DNA of 64,000 nucleotides from Piezodorus guildinii (GCA_023052935.1 CM041292.1:200221799-200285798); one strand, 5' to 3'. Shown: positions 45,275 through 56,445, counted from the first letter of the stretch. Program-made: numbers and translations. The notes: generated by a model not told the origin, from the sequence alone.

Positions 45275-46075
45275 ATCTGGTGCGGGCAACACACGACTTT
45301 CACTTACCTCCATTTTTAAAATCAATGAAAGAATTTTCAAATACAGTTAGAGATAAAAATACATGAAACTATTAAAGAATTAATTAAATTGAATTTATAT
45401 AGAAACATGTGTTTTATTAAAAAATCTATTATATTATTATCTAAAAAAATCTGGTGCGGGCAACACACGACTTATGTTGAAAAACGAAAAATTGCATTAA
45501 AAAAATATTTTTTCTGTTTTCTCCTTTAGTTGGGTATCGAATTTATTCAATTTATATATTTACCAGTTTTTCATCAGCGTTAACAAGATAATCTAGTTAT
45601 TATTATTGAATCTACAAAATTAAAGGTACTTTAGGGGAAGACAATTTAAAATATCGGCATTTAAGCCCTGTCAGACCATTTTTATCTAAATAAAACCTAC
45701 ATGATATTAAAGCCCATTAAATTTTACATCGATATAGCGAGTTTAATTAAAATCGTCGGAATCGTTTTCGAGAAAATCAAAAATAGGTGCAAAATGCCTG
45801 GTATAAAGTGGATCTTCTTGTAAGCTCATTTTGATGAAAAAAGTTTTATAACGTCTCGGGCGTATATTCGTCTAATATATGAAATTTCAGTTTCATAGGA
45901 CTTACCGTTTCCGCCTGGGAGTAACCACACATACACAGACCTTTTTGCGGGACTTGGTTATTTGTACGCAGGAGACCCTAAAATGTGTATTTCCGTTGAA
46001 AACTGGAATCCGAAAATTTTCACGATCGCAATACTTTCCCTTACTATATATAGAAAGTGAAAGTAAAAATTAAAC
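45275..46075 (-). mobile_element. Repeat K with a duplicated terminal motif
   Basis: Begins AATCTGGTGCGGGCAACACA and ends at CTATATATAGAAAGTGAAAG. The same terminal motif reappears internally at about 45449-45472, where about 110 bp of the usual K sequence is missing. Otherwise collinear with 13395-14420 in reverse. Confidence 0.7.
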
Positions 46076-46299
46076 ATACTAAGACTTATATACATTCATG
46101 TACAAAAATATGGATAATAAAAAAAAAAAAAAAAAAAATCTCATAAAGGCTACTATAGGGTTGAGAAAGTTATAAAAAAACAATCTAATTCCAGTCTAGA
46201 GTCTGGGTAAAATAGATAATTATAACTTGTGTTAAAATTAAGATGAGTCAGTTGCAGATTCACATTTGTTGTGCATCTATTTGGGATGCTAAAATATGT

Positions 46300-46600
46300 T
46301 GGAAAAGGTGGGATTTAAATGAGAGAAGGGAAAAGCGTGGCGAATATGAGTTGGTAGGGAATTCCAGAGGGTTTCAGAGCGGATATAAAAGGACTGATCA
46401 AAGATTTAGTTTTATGGGTAATGTAAAGGTCGGAATGGTGGGATCTTGTTTCAAGAGAGTGGACAGAGGATTTAATGTAAGGATACTGTGAATGTATGGC
46501 GGGTGTTGGGAGTTGATGATTTGGTAAATGATCTGAGAAAATACCGTTGTAAATTTCAATATTTTTTTTAACTGGGCATTTATATCTGTAGCCCTCACTT
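46300..46600 (-). pseudogene. CR1-like LINE ORF2 C-terminal fragment
   Basis: The - strand frame reads SSVHSLETRSHHSDLYIT and then degenerate SGIPYQLIFATLFPSLI. This aligns with the ORF2 tail of the intact element (SSVHTCNTRSRPSDLYVT, NSIPSHIRHSNTLPAF). It is a diverged relative, truncated on both sides. Confidence 0.7.
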
Positions 46601-46655
46601 CCTGGCCCGAGAAACCCGAGTATAGGCTTCAAAGGCGAGATAGGAGTGGAAAAAA
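46588..46655 (+). mobile_element. SINE family 4 3' fragment
   Basis: CCTGGCCCGAGAAACCCGAG followed by GGCTTCAAAGGCGAGATAGG and an A-rich tail, matching copies at 48050 and 57951. Confidence 0.6.
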
Positions 46656-46984
46656 TCGAATTCATGTTTCAATAGTTTTGTTTGTTTAGTATTCTAATCT
46701 GATCCCGTTGTAGTGAGATGGGTTCACTCCAAGCCAGGTGCAATGATGGAAATGGTGCGGTTTGGAAGAATGCTCCCAGAGACTAGCATATGTTCCTCGA
46801 ACCGTCTTAGCTTTAAGTAAGGTGCTTTGTTTTGTTCCGTGTTCGGCAGATGTCACCGAAATTATTTTTGTTTCTATTGCTTACTCCTATACAACTACAA
46901 ACATAATAATTATAGTTATAACGTTAGAGGAGAGATTGTATTCTTCTTAAGATGTCGAATATGAAGGTATAATATCTATAATAA

Positions 46985-47515
46985 TAATAATAATAGGCTT
47001 ACCGAACACGTATGTTCGATGCTGATACCACCAAACTTCGCCTGCACAGACTCGTCCAATGTTCGCCGGTCAGCCCCAAGCCCCCGAGATCAGCCTTAAT
47101 GCAATCCTCCCATCGACGCTTCGGCCTACCTTTCGGACGCCTACCAGTCGGTTCAGCGAATACCAACTTTCTCGGAATCCGTTCCTCACCGAGCCCAACA
47201 ACTTTACGCGCCCGTTTGAATCTCCGCGATGCTATCAACTCAATTATATTCACAATTTTTTGTCGAAGTTTCGCGATTACTAATTCATGATCAGAACCGT
47301 ATTCTGCACCACAATACGATCTCACGTTAATTATTCTACTTTGCCATCTGTTCTGTACTAAAAAATGATCTATTTGATTCCGCGTTTGTCCATCCGGCGA
47401 TGTCCACGTATACTTATGAATATCCTTATGCTTAAACGTAGTACTTTTGATTATTAAGTTTTTCGAAATGGCAAAGTTTATTAGTCGGGTCCCATTATCA
47501 TTACTATATTCGTAT
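46985..47515 (-). pseudogene. RTE-type LINE fragment F: endonuclease fused to C-terminus
   Basis: The - strand reads from the endonuclease domain (TFKHKDIHKYTWTSPDGQTR, NQIDHFLVQNRWQSR, then YGSDHELVIAKLR) directly and in frame into the C-terminal tail VNIIELIASRRFKRARKVVG and GRRPKGRPKRRWEDCIKADL. The whole RT domain is deleted. The terminal hairpin is at 47003-47018 (CGAACA-TACG-TGTTCG on the - strand) and the ATT tail at 46981-46995. Confidence 0.85.
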
Positions 47516-47527
47516 AATATCTATCTA

Positions 47528-47605
<78 letters not shown>

Positions 47606-47625
47606 TAGATAGATAGATATATATC
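47514..47625. repeat. Palindromic compound microsatellite
   Basis: CTATCTATC, then a TA array of about 80 bp, then GATAGATAGATAGATA. The two tetranucleotide ends are inverted relative to each other, so the whole tract can fold into one hairpin. Confidence 0.85.
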
Positions 47626-47739
47626 GCAGTATAATATCTATACTGAAATATTATGCCTGGTTTTGTTCGTATATCCCTGTTTATAAGAAAGAAAATGAAT
47701 CAGTGTAAAGCCAATACCACTTATATTCCTGTCATTTAA

Positions 47740-48030
47740 ATTTGCCTATTTATTCTCATTAAAATGAAACTTATATCATATTAAAGCTCATTACATTTCA
47801 TATCGACATAGCGAGTTTATTAAAAATCGGTAGAGTTGTTTTGGAGGAAATCGTGAAAAGGCGTAAAATGCATGCAATGAAGTGACTTACTGTAACATCT
47901 CTGGCGTATATTTGTCTTAAATATGAAATTTCAGACCTTTTTGCGAGACTTGGTTATTAAAACGTGTATTTTCGTTGAAAACTGGAATTAATTTTTTTTT
48001 ACGTTCGCAATACTTTCCTTTACTATTTTG
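47740..48030 (-). mobile_element. Repeat K fragment
   Basis: Contains K blocks in reverse (GACATAGCGAGTTTAT, AAAATGCATG, TTTTGCGAGACTTGGTTAT, CGCAATACTTTCC). The middle is shortened. Confidence 0.6.
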
Positions 48031-48049
48031 TTCATATATAGGTAAATAA

Positions 48050-48217
48050 AATAGACTAGCAACCACAGGGGAACAAAATTTGAAACCAAATAATAACGAA
48101 TAATAATGAATAACTTGTTCGAGTCTCGGACCTGGGGGGCTTTTATTAAAGCATTTATTCCCTCCTCTCAACCCCTGGCCTGAGAAACCCTTCAAAGGCG
48201 AGGTAAGGGCGAAAAAA
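48050..48217 (+). mobile_element. SINE family 4
   Basis: Matches 57951-58150: GACTAGCAACCACAGGGGAA, TTCGAGTCTCGGACC (B-box-like), GGGGGGCTTTTATT, CTGAGAAACCC, AAAGGCGAGGTAAGGGCG, then a poly-A tail. The 5' end is truncated relative to the other copy. Confidence 0.65.
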
Positions 48218-48619
48218 AAAGAAGAAATGTAGGTTAATGAAAATAAAAACTACTGAATATTTCCTAAAATGATATAGTACCTATTCCAAATCATTCTGTG
48301 CCTTTTAAGGCCTCCCCGATCAAAAGAAACCTTTTGTTATTAAAACAATGGAATAACGATGTAGTAACCGCGATTAATATAAATTGACAAAGATAACCCT
48401 TGATAGTATATTCTACTCTTAAGTCCAGGATTTAAAAACGCGCGGAACGTTATTCTCAGAGAAATACTACAATTTATAAATACAAATATAGGTATCTATT
48501 TCCTACAGTTACTGCGTAAAATTCAATGATTCATTGAAATGCCTGTGTGATTCTTTACTAGTTAAAAGCCAGGGTTCATAATATAATTTGTAGAAGTATT
48601 TGTACTTTCACAACTATTC
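48218..48619. other. AT-rich spacer
   Basis: Nothing recognised. Confidence 0.5.
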
Positions 48620-48751
48620 ATGAAATATATAGTAAGGGGAAGTATTGCGATTGTGAAAATTTTCGAATTCCAGTTTTCAACGGAAATACACGTTTTAGGG
48701 TCTCCTGGGGCCAAAATGACCAAGTCCCGAAAAAAGGTGTGTGTGTGTGTG

Positions 48752-48783
<32 letters not shown>

Positions 48784-49365
48784 TATGCCTAGTGCAAAAA
48801 CCATAAGTCGTACGAAACTGAAATTTCATATTTAATACAACTATACGCCCAAGATGTTACAGCAACTTTTTCATCAAAATCGGCTTACCAGAAGAGCCAC
48901 TTTATATCATGCATTTTGCACCTATTTATGATTTTCTCAAAAACAGCTCTAACGATTTTGATTAAACTCTATATATCGATGTAAAATTTAATGGGCTTTA
49001 ATATCATATAAGTTTTATTCTGATTGAAATAGTCTGATAAAGCTTATATACCAATATTTTAAATTTTCTTCCCCTAAAGTATCTTTAATTTTGTCGATTC
49101 TATAAAAATAACCATAATATCTTGTTAGGATTGATAATTAACAGCTAAATATGCAAGTTGAACGAATTTGGTAAACAACTAAAGGAGAAAACTGAAAAAA
49201 TATCTTTTTAATGCATTTTTTTATTTTTGACATAAGAACATTAATATACTGTTAGAAAGCTAAAGATTTTAGAAAAAATATTATCTTATACACAAGCTTG
49301 TAAAAGTTAATAAAGAGTGATGAAAAGCCGATAAAACCAACTTATTATATTAGATATAAATCGCG
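48620..49365 (+). mobile_element. Repeat K, 3' truncated, with (GT)n expansion
   Basis: Starts TATATAGTAAGGGGAAGTAT and follows K to GATGAAAAGCCGATAAAACC. The GT-rich block of K has expanded to (GT)n at 48738-48781. It ends 72 bp before the first LamG exon's acceptor. Confidence 0.7.
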
Positions 49366-49437
49366 GCTCATAAGTTGGAAACCATTGCCTTATATCCATT
49401 GATGTTAACTAATGTTTTGTTGTTATTTTTGTTGCAG

Positions 49438-49624
49438 ACACTGTGACCTGGACATGGCTGACCCTCGCTCTGCTGGTGGTGGAGATGTGCTGCGGGCAGC
49501 CGCACCCCCGGGAGGGCTACTTCAACGGCAGCTCTTACGTCAACATCATCTCCCCCCTCATGCTGAACAAGCACATCGGCCTTAGCTTCCGCACTTGTAA
49601 GGGTGGCCTTCTCTTCTCTCAGAG
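49438..49624 (+). CDS. LamG-EGF gene, exon with signal-peptide core and start of laminin G domain
   Basis: Acceptor TTTTTGTTGCAG ends at 49437 and donor AG|GTAACT is at 49625. Read in phase (two bases complete the previous codon), it encodes DTVTWTWLTLALLVVEMCCG, a hydrophobic secretion signal. Then REGYFNGSSYVNII and LSFRTCKGGLLFSQ follow, the opening strands of a laminin G domain. The exon is strikingly GC-rich compared with its AT-rich flanks. There is no in-frame ATG at its start, so M must come from an upstream exon; 11094-11127 fits. I cannot name the orthologue; among LamG/EGF proteins neurexin-, Crumbs- or Eys-type relationships are possible. Confidence 0.85.
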
Positions 49625-49917
49625 GTAACTACTAATCTAATTAGCAACTTGACATCGCTCCAAGGAGGTAGGTAGGATGAGAGTAGTCTAATCCTCTTAG
49701 TATAGTATCGATATTATGCAATGTTTGCCGACTCGTTAGTTTCTTTTTTTTTTCATCTAATGGGGTATAAGGATACTTTTGGGCAAAATAAAAGACTTTA
49801 TATCAGATTCCATTGGATAAAATGAGAGATAAAAACAAAAACAAATAATCGCACTATAGCTGTTAGTAGATATACTCGCAATTTTATCATTTCAAATGAC
49901 AATAATATAAGAATAAT
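49625..49917. other. Intron sequence
   Basis: No repeat recognised before RTE fragment G. Confidence 0.6.
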
Positions 49918-50870
49918 AATAGGCTTACCGAACCCGAAGGTTCGATGCCGATACCACCAAATTCCGCCTACACAGACTCGTCCAATGTTCACCGTTCAAG
50001 CCCAAGCCCCCGAGATCAGCCTAAACGCAATCCTCTCATCGACGCTTCGGCCTACCTTTCGGACGCCTACCAATCGGTTCAGCGAATACCAACTTTCTCG
50101 GAATCCGTTCCTCACCCAACAACTTTACGCGGCCATTTGAGTCTCCGCGATGCTATCAACTCAATTATATTCTCAGGGGGCAAATTCCGCAATTCCGCGC
50201 TGTGCAACCTTCTAAACTCCCTAGTGGCCTCATCTCTCTTCGGACCAAATATTTTACGCAGTACCTTATTTTCGAAAGCCTTAAGCCGTTGTTCATCCTT
50301 CAAAGTAAGCGGCCACGTTTCACATCCGTAAAGAACCGTCGGAAGAATAATAGTTTTAAAAATTCTAACCTTTAAGTTTTTAGATAAAAGCCGCGAACTA
50401 AGTAACTTAGCAACTGAATAATAACACGTATTTCCCACCTTTAACCGGGACTTTATTTCTTCCTTGATTTCATTTTTCTTGTTATCATTGAACCTAAATA
50501 CTTGAATTTCTCTACCTGTTCAAAAGTATACCCTGATATATCAGTATCACCAAGATCGCCACCGTTTCTGCTACTAATTATATATTTCGTCTTATCGGTA
50601 TTGAATTCGAGTCCTATTTCTTTACCTGTTTTTATTAACACCAAATTTTTTTATTAGTTCCAAATTTATCGATCTTTTGTTCCAATTTTTCCATCATCAT
50701 CATCATTTGCTTGAACATTTCTACCTTATCTGAATAACTATTATTTCCTTGGTCCTTCATATTGTTTGCTCATAAATTAACACAAATAACACATACAAAA
50801 CTTATTAAAATATAAATTGTGCACTGATTGTCGTGGTCTTAATAGTTAACAAATTTAGCCACATCTAGTT
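49918..50870 (-). pseudogene. RTE-type LINE fragment G: N-terminus joined to RT 3' half
   Basis: From the right, an ATG at 50760 starts a short coiled-coil-like N-terminus (MKDQGNNSYSDKVEMFK, then MMMMM, MEKLEQKIDKFG). At about 50645 it jumps out of frame to the post-catalytic RT (LIKTGKEIGLEFNTDKTKYI), FKYLGSMIT, LLSSRLLSKN, VLYGCETWPLTL, ENKVLRKIFGPKRDEATREF, and the C-terminal tail with small gaps. Endonuclease and RT core are deleted. The terminal hairpin is at 49929-49944 and the ATT tail beyond. It is in the first LamG intron. Confidence 0.85.
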
Positions 50871-50886
50871 GGGAGCCAAATTATTT

Positions 50887-51337
50887 AATATACTTATTTT
50901 TAAAAAATTATTCTTTTAAGAAAAAAATTAATTATCACAATATTTACTTCATTATTATTCAATTTACTCTCAGGGTATGTTATGGGTTCTTGACAATCAG
51001 GCACATTTTTATTATTTAACTTTTTAATTATAATAATGACTTACAAACATGATACAAACAATATGCAGGCTAACTATAATTATTCTCCATGTTCAGACTG
51101 CAACTCCTACTTCCCCAGGTCCCCACTCCGAACTATCACCAGGTATCTTTCTTCTACCTAGGGTGTCCCTTGCATCCAAAATGGAGGTTATGTTTGCAAA
51201 CAAACTTTCAAATTGGAACTGTTAATTTTTATTTGTATTCTATTTTGTATATAATTGTTAGCCTGCCTAACATAATATTTAAGTAATAAATAAATAAATA
51301 ATTGTGTACTGTATAAAAAAAAAAAAATGGGTATATT
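50887..51337. mobile_element. TIR element S, array-free copy
   Basis: Ends AATATACTTATTTT (50887-50900) and AAAAATGGGTATATT (51323-51337) are imperfect inverted repeats. The sequence aligns from both ends with 61131-63887 (TATGGGTTCTTGACAATCAG, ACCAGGTAT, CCCTTGCATCCAAA, then GCCTGCCTAAC). It lacks the 2.3-kb satellite array that the other copy has in its interior. No transposase. Confidence 0.7.
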
Positions 51338-51345
51338 TCAATATA

Positions 51346-51402
51346 TATATATATATTACCCTATAAATAGAAATTAAAAAAATAAAATATATATATATAT
51401 AT
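51346..51402. repeat. (TA)n-rich low-complexity tract
   Basis: TA and A-rich runs between element S and the SINE. Confidence 0.7.
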
Positions 51403-51715
51403 ATATTTTTTCTATTTTGCGACAGACCCTGTAGGTAGACCTTTAGCCACGCAGTGCAGTCACTTGGAAGAATACCCTCTCGATTTTACATGATGTTTTA
51501 AAGGGTAGGGTTATCACTCTTTATGCCTATTTAGTGAGTGGCCACGGGTTGCCTGATGGGTCTCACATACCCAAGGAGAGATAGTAAGTTAATCTCCATT
51601 TAATTATATGCTTGAAAAAGTCCTTTTACTGGGATTTGAACTCACAACCTTTAAACTATTGTTAATATAGGCAAGGTAAACTATAGTGCTTGCCAAACGG
51701 CCAAAGGCTTCTCCT
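51403..51715 (-). mobile_element. SINE family 3, diverged
   Basis: Matches 7646-7942 in order (CGACAGACCCTGTAG, AGTGAGTGGCCACGG, GGGTCTCACATACCC, GGGATTTGAACTC). The tRNA-like head is at its right, on the - strand. Confidence 0.65.
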
Positions 51716-52594
51716 CAAATACCTTTGTAATTTTTTCCTTACTTATCTGTGTTGAGAATAGTATTAAAATTGTAAAAAGTTTTGAAACAAATTTTTAAAC
51801 ACTTTTAGAGCACACATATCAGGATCCCTTGAGCCGAACAACTCAAGTATTATATAATATTTAGAACTGGCAACTATTAATTACTTGTACTGATCCTAAA
51901 TTTTACAGAAGAAGGAAAAAATATTGAGAACTAGAGGTTGAAATTGCTAATGAAAAACGTAGTTGCAAAAAACATGGAAACCAGACTCAGTTTAATGAGA
52001 TGTTTTAAAAAGCAAATCAGGATATGAAAGAGAGATTGTTAAATGTTATTTAAATTTAAATTATTCAAATCAAAAACAGTAAAAATATATTAATGACAAA
52101 GTGAAAATAAACATTTCTCAAAAAAAATTTTTACAAAAATTAATATAAAATAAAATGGATAAATATAAAGTATTACCGAATATTTTACTAATGTAAGAAA
52201 TATATTTGAGCCATTTTTTAATTATATAAGGATATTTTAAAAAAAAATATAATTATTTGATGTTTTACACCTAATTAAATATTTATGAACCTGAATGAGC
52301 AAAACTCTGAATTGTATCCAACAATTATTCATGAATATATTAATACAATTATATGAATGATGTAATTATATGTGTTAAATAAGTATTTTATATATTCTTT
52401 TTTTATTTTATTGAAATTTACAACTGTATTAGTAAATACATCAAGTTAATTGGCTCATATATATTCTTAAAACATTAGATTTAATGAAAGTATATAGTCA
52501 GTTGATTAAGCTGTTCAATTTAATTTACTGTTGATTCTTCAGTAATTATGTTGTGTATGTTGAACTGTAATGCCATTTAGAAAATTAGGCTCTA
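51716..52594. other. Intron sequence, AT-rich
   Basis: No feature recognised. Confidence 0.5.
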
Positions 52595-53790
52595 CTAGAA
52601 AAAATCTGATGCGCGCAACACACACTTTCACTTACCTCCGTTATTTTTATTTTATTTTACATCTTCCACCAACAGGCCTAGGACCCAATTACAGGTGGTA
52701 AATCAATAAACATACAAAAAAAAAATACATTACACTACAATAATTGAAAATAATAATAATAATTGAAATTCAAACTAATTGGTTATGTACTACATACCAG
52801 CTTAATTTATATAATGAAACAAAAAAAAAAAAAAAAAAGATATATAACTTTTAAATATCATAATCTAACTATAAAAGAAATAAAACTTCAAACAATTATC
52901 ATAAATATACTCCTAAAAAATTAATTATATTAAGATAAAAAAAAAACAATAAAAGTTATTCAAATCAACTTAAGAATTTTTAAATACAATTAAAGATACA
53001 AATAAATTTTACAGAATTAATTATTTTGAATTTTAATAGAAACATGTGTTTTATTAAATAAACTATTATATTTTAATCTGCAGCAATGAGTTAATTTTAT
53101 CGATTTTCATCTCTCTCTATTAATTTTTACAAATCCGTGTATTAGATAATATTTTTTCTAAAATCTTTACCTATCCAACGTATATATTATACATCTATAT
53201 TACTATTCTTGTGTTCAAAAACACAAAAATTGCCTAAAAAATATGTTTGCACTTTTCTCCTTTAGTTGTTTATCAAATTCGCTTAACATTCATATTTACC
53301 CGTTATTTATCAATGCTAATAAGACGATGATTCAATTTTTTTGAAATATACAAAATTAAAGGTACTTTAGAGGAAGAAAATTTAAAATCTCAGCATTTAA
53401 GCCCTTTCAGACTATTTCAATCAGAATGAAACCTACATTATATTAAAGCCCATCAAATTTTACATCGATAAATAGAGTTTAATCAAAATCTTTGAGCCTT
53501 TTTGAGAAAATCGTAAAAAGATGCAAAATACCTGGGATAAAGTACTTGATTTTGATGAAAAAGTTGCAGTAACATCTCGGGCGTATAGTTGGCTTAAATA
53601 TGAAATTTCAGTTTTATAGGACTTTTAGTTTTCGTGCTGGACTTACCACAACAGACCTTTTTGCGGGACTTGGTCATTTGACTCAGCGGACCCTAAACCG
53701 TGTATTTCCGTTGAAAACTGGAATTCAAAAATTTTCACAAATGCAATACTTTTCCTTACTATATATTTCATATATAGATAAGTGAAAAGG
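52595..53790 (-). mobile_element. Repeat K with an internal insertion
   Basis: Starts CTGATGCGCGCAACACACA and ends near CTTACTATATATTTCATATA. Between about 52640 and 52960 there is foreign sequence containing CACCAACAGGCCTAGGACCC, also seen reversed at 10165-10215. It ends 56 bp before the next LamG exon. Confidence 0.65.
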
Positions 53791-53846
53791 CAAATTTATA
53801 TTATATTATTAGTAATTTTTTATTTTATTATTTAATTTTGTTTCAG

Positions 53847-54030
53847 GCCTTCACTATATTCCTCAATAACGTTAGATGTTAAACCAGAAGGATTGGTTTT
53901 TACTGTAAATATACGCAACCACAAATATGAATCTCGAATATCTGCTAATTTATTAGATAATGAATGGCATACTGTAAATATTCTGTACAGGATGGGAAAT
54001 CTTACGATATCTACCTCAGGTCATATGCAG
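53847..54030 (+). CDS. LamG-EGF gene, laminin G middle exon
   Basis: Acceptor TTTTGTTTCAG ends at 53846 and donor CAG|GTAAGC is at 54031. In phase it encodes RPSLYSSITLDVKPEGLVFT, VNIRNHKYESRISANLLDNE and WHTVNILYRMGNLTIST. The L-x-D-x-x-WH-x-V block followed by a basic strand is the signature of the LamG fold. Entry phase is 1 and exit phase 0, matching both neighbours. Confidence 0.92.
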
Positions 54031-54210
54031 GTAAGCAATTTATGGAATTTATTATTATTATTTTCATTTTATATCATTATTATTTTACATATTATTATTT
54101 TCATTTTATATTGATCAATAAAATTTATTATTAATCTTTATATAATAAAGTTATTATTATGTAATAATAATTTTAATATTGTGCTGGTAATAAACTACCT
54201 CTTCGTTTAG

Positions 54211-54400
54211 GTCATTGCTAATTCTACTTACAACACAGAAATTTTATCGGATCCTGATCTTACAACTGGCAATGATGTGTTGGTTGTCGGAAAAGGTTTC
54301 GTTGGATGTATCCTGGAAGGACCAAGCATAGTATTCAATGCTAGCCAAATGCAACATCAACATGTCGACTGGGGTCCTTGTCCACTTCCCAACAGAGCTT
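54211..54400 (+). CDS. LamG-EGF gene, laminin G final exon
   Basis: Acceptor CTTCGTTTAG ends at 54210 and donor is T|GTAAGA at 54401. It encodes VIANSTYNTEILSDPDLTTG, then NDVLVVGKGFVGCILEG and VDWGPCPLPNRA. The GKGFVGCI segment with its Cys is the last LamG strand pair. Exit phase 1 makes the next codon TGT (Cys), which would pair with the LamG Cys. Confidence 0.92.
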
Positions 54401-56162
54401 GTAAGATTACCATAATTTAATTTTTTTCAAAACTATTTTTCCTTCATTCAATCTTAAAAATTTTCCCTTCATTATTAGAACCTACTTAGAAACACATTTA
54501 GCCATTTTCTGTTAAAAAGCATTACTTTTATTTATTTCTGTTTAATTAATGCATATTTATGTTTGCAGAAGATTTTAGAACATTTTTGTTTAAGAGTGAT
54601 ATTAAGTTCTGTGCGACTTGAGAATTGACGACAAAACAGGAGAACCAATGATCACTTATACCCTTTGGTTCATTACCACTAATCTCTCGACCCCTTTTTC
54701 TCAATTCTCAAGTTATTCAGAACAATCTTTTTTAATTTGTTTAAAATTTAATTACTTTTCTCATAATTGTTTTACGTTTCCTTCCTGTTATTTGAAAAAA
54801 ATATATTGTTATAATCAAATGCATTTCTCTAAAGCACAATTACTATATACTCAAAGGCACACACGCACAGAGCACCAACACAACTAGCATGGTACTTTTC
54901 AAATATTTGCACCTTTCACTGTAAAATATGTATTGTATTGATTATATACATATTAATTGGGTTAGTATGTTAAAAAAAAAAGAAGTGATCCTTGTAAATT
55001 CTTATGGATATTTTATGAGTAAGATTCATTATATTCTGTTGTTCAAAATTTTAAAGTTTAATATTATATTACTTTTGTAGAATACAGAGCCAAGTTCTTC
55101 TCTTTTTTTACTACTGGTTGTTTCTGAGCAACCTTGAATCTTATTTAAATTAATCCAAGAAGTCTTTGTGAGGCAATCGGTGAATCTGAATAAATCCAAG
55201 TGTTATTTTTGGGCTTTTGCTAAGAATAATAAACAGAAATATGGTTACCTAGATTCAAATTATCCCTGAAACAAAATTATAATTAACAAAAATAAATGTA
55301 ATTTGAAATTGAAGAAAGATAATTTATTTTGAAAAAATATCAAATAAAATGTTTTATGAAAATAAATTTGAGCAAAGCTGGTAGATAAATCTACCATTTT
55401 ATTGTTTGCTTATAATTTTGAGTGTTATTTGAAGAGGAGGAGGAAGAGATGAATTCGCTGATGTTAAGATTTTAAAAGTGACATTTTGAGTGTAGCAGGA
55501 AGTTGAATAGAGGCAAGAGGGTAGAGAAATGTCTATGAAAGAGCTCTCTGATGATTCGATTCTTCAATAATATAAGAATAATATAAGGAAGAGAAACTAT
55601 AATAAAAAATAATAGAAAAAAAAAGGAAAGAAATGTCTTTTTCAGCTATATTGTCAGTAAGAAAAGTAACACCAAGTTTTAAGAGAATGTTAAATAAAAA
55701 TGAAGGAAATGATGAAAGAGACAATGAAATAAATATATCAGGAGATGAAGGAATAATATGGAAGGCTCTGGTGAACGAGATTGTTAGAATAGAAATTTAT
55801 TTTGTGGGGCCGCCACAAATAAAACTTGTCCTTTTTACCTCAGGTTGGAATAAGTAGGTATCATGCAGGATGAACCATTAGGACTAATCTGCAGATGTTC
55901 AATATATAAAGTATAGCTAAATTTGCTAACAAACGAAGCACCCAAAATGAAAATTTAATAAAATGACAAAATAAAACAAGATAGCAACAAAAGAAGATAC
56001 AATACACTGATATGTAAGAGGGTACCTGAGGCTTTAATGAAGCTAACTAAGTGTACAAATGATCCTAGATAGCAATTACAAAAAAAATCTGCAAATCATA
56101 AAATTAAATACAGATCAGTTAAGAATAAAAGAACAATTGTATATTGAAAAAGAGGATAAACC
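54401..56162. other. Intron sequence, AT-rich
   Basis: No repeat family recognised. The short frame at 55633-55857 has no known domain. No extra exon is needed by phase. Confidence 0.5.
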
Positions 56163-56445
56163 TGTACCACTACAACCCATGAAGAGTTTTGGGCTCAGTA
56201 CATGTAGACATTTGTACTGTTTCTAGGCCAACGGCCGTGCAATGAAGTGATTCAGCTGAAATCACGCTCAGCCGCCAGGATTTTTCCCCATTTTTGTTTA
56301 CCCACTTTATTGAGGCTGGGTGTGCCCCAGGAGGGTCTCCGAACCCCAGGATCGCCCCTGGCTGAAATAACAGAATAAATAATATTCAGCCACAGCCAGC
56401 ATTCGAACCCAGGACCCGGAGCACAGTGGACCATGCCGCTCTCTA
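56163..56445 (-). mobile_element. SINE family 1 in intron
   Basis: 3' end ACCACTACAACCCATGAAGA at the left, body CCAACGGCCGTGC and CTCAGCCGCC, and tRNA-like head (CATTCGAACCCAGGACCCGG reversed) at the right. The outermost head is slightly truncated. Confidence 0.8.

Noticed and set aside
49443..49624. GTG at 49443 as a translation start
   Set aside because: A strong splice acceptor lies 5 bases upstream and the frame continues through it, so this is an internal exon needing an upstream ATG.
55633..55857. 74-codon frame in the LamG intron as an extra exon
   Set aside because: The neighbouring exons already join in phase and the frame has no domain or splice borders.
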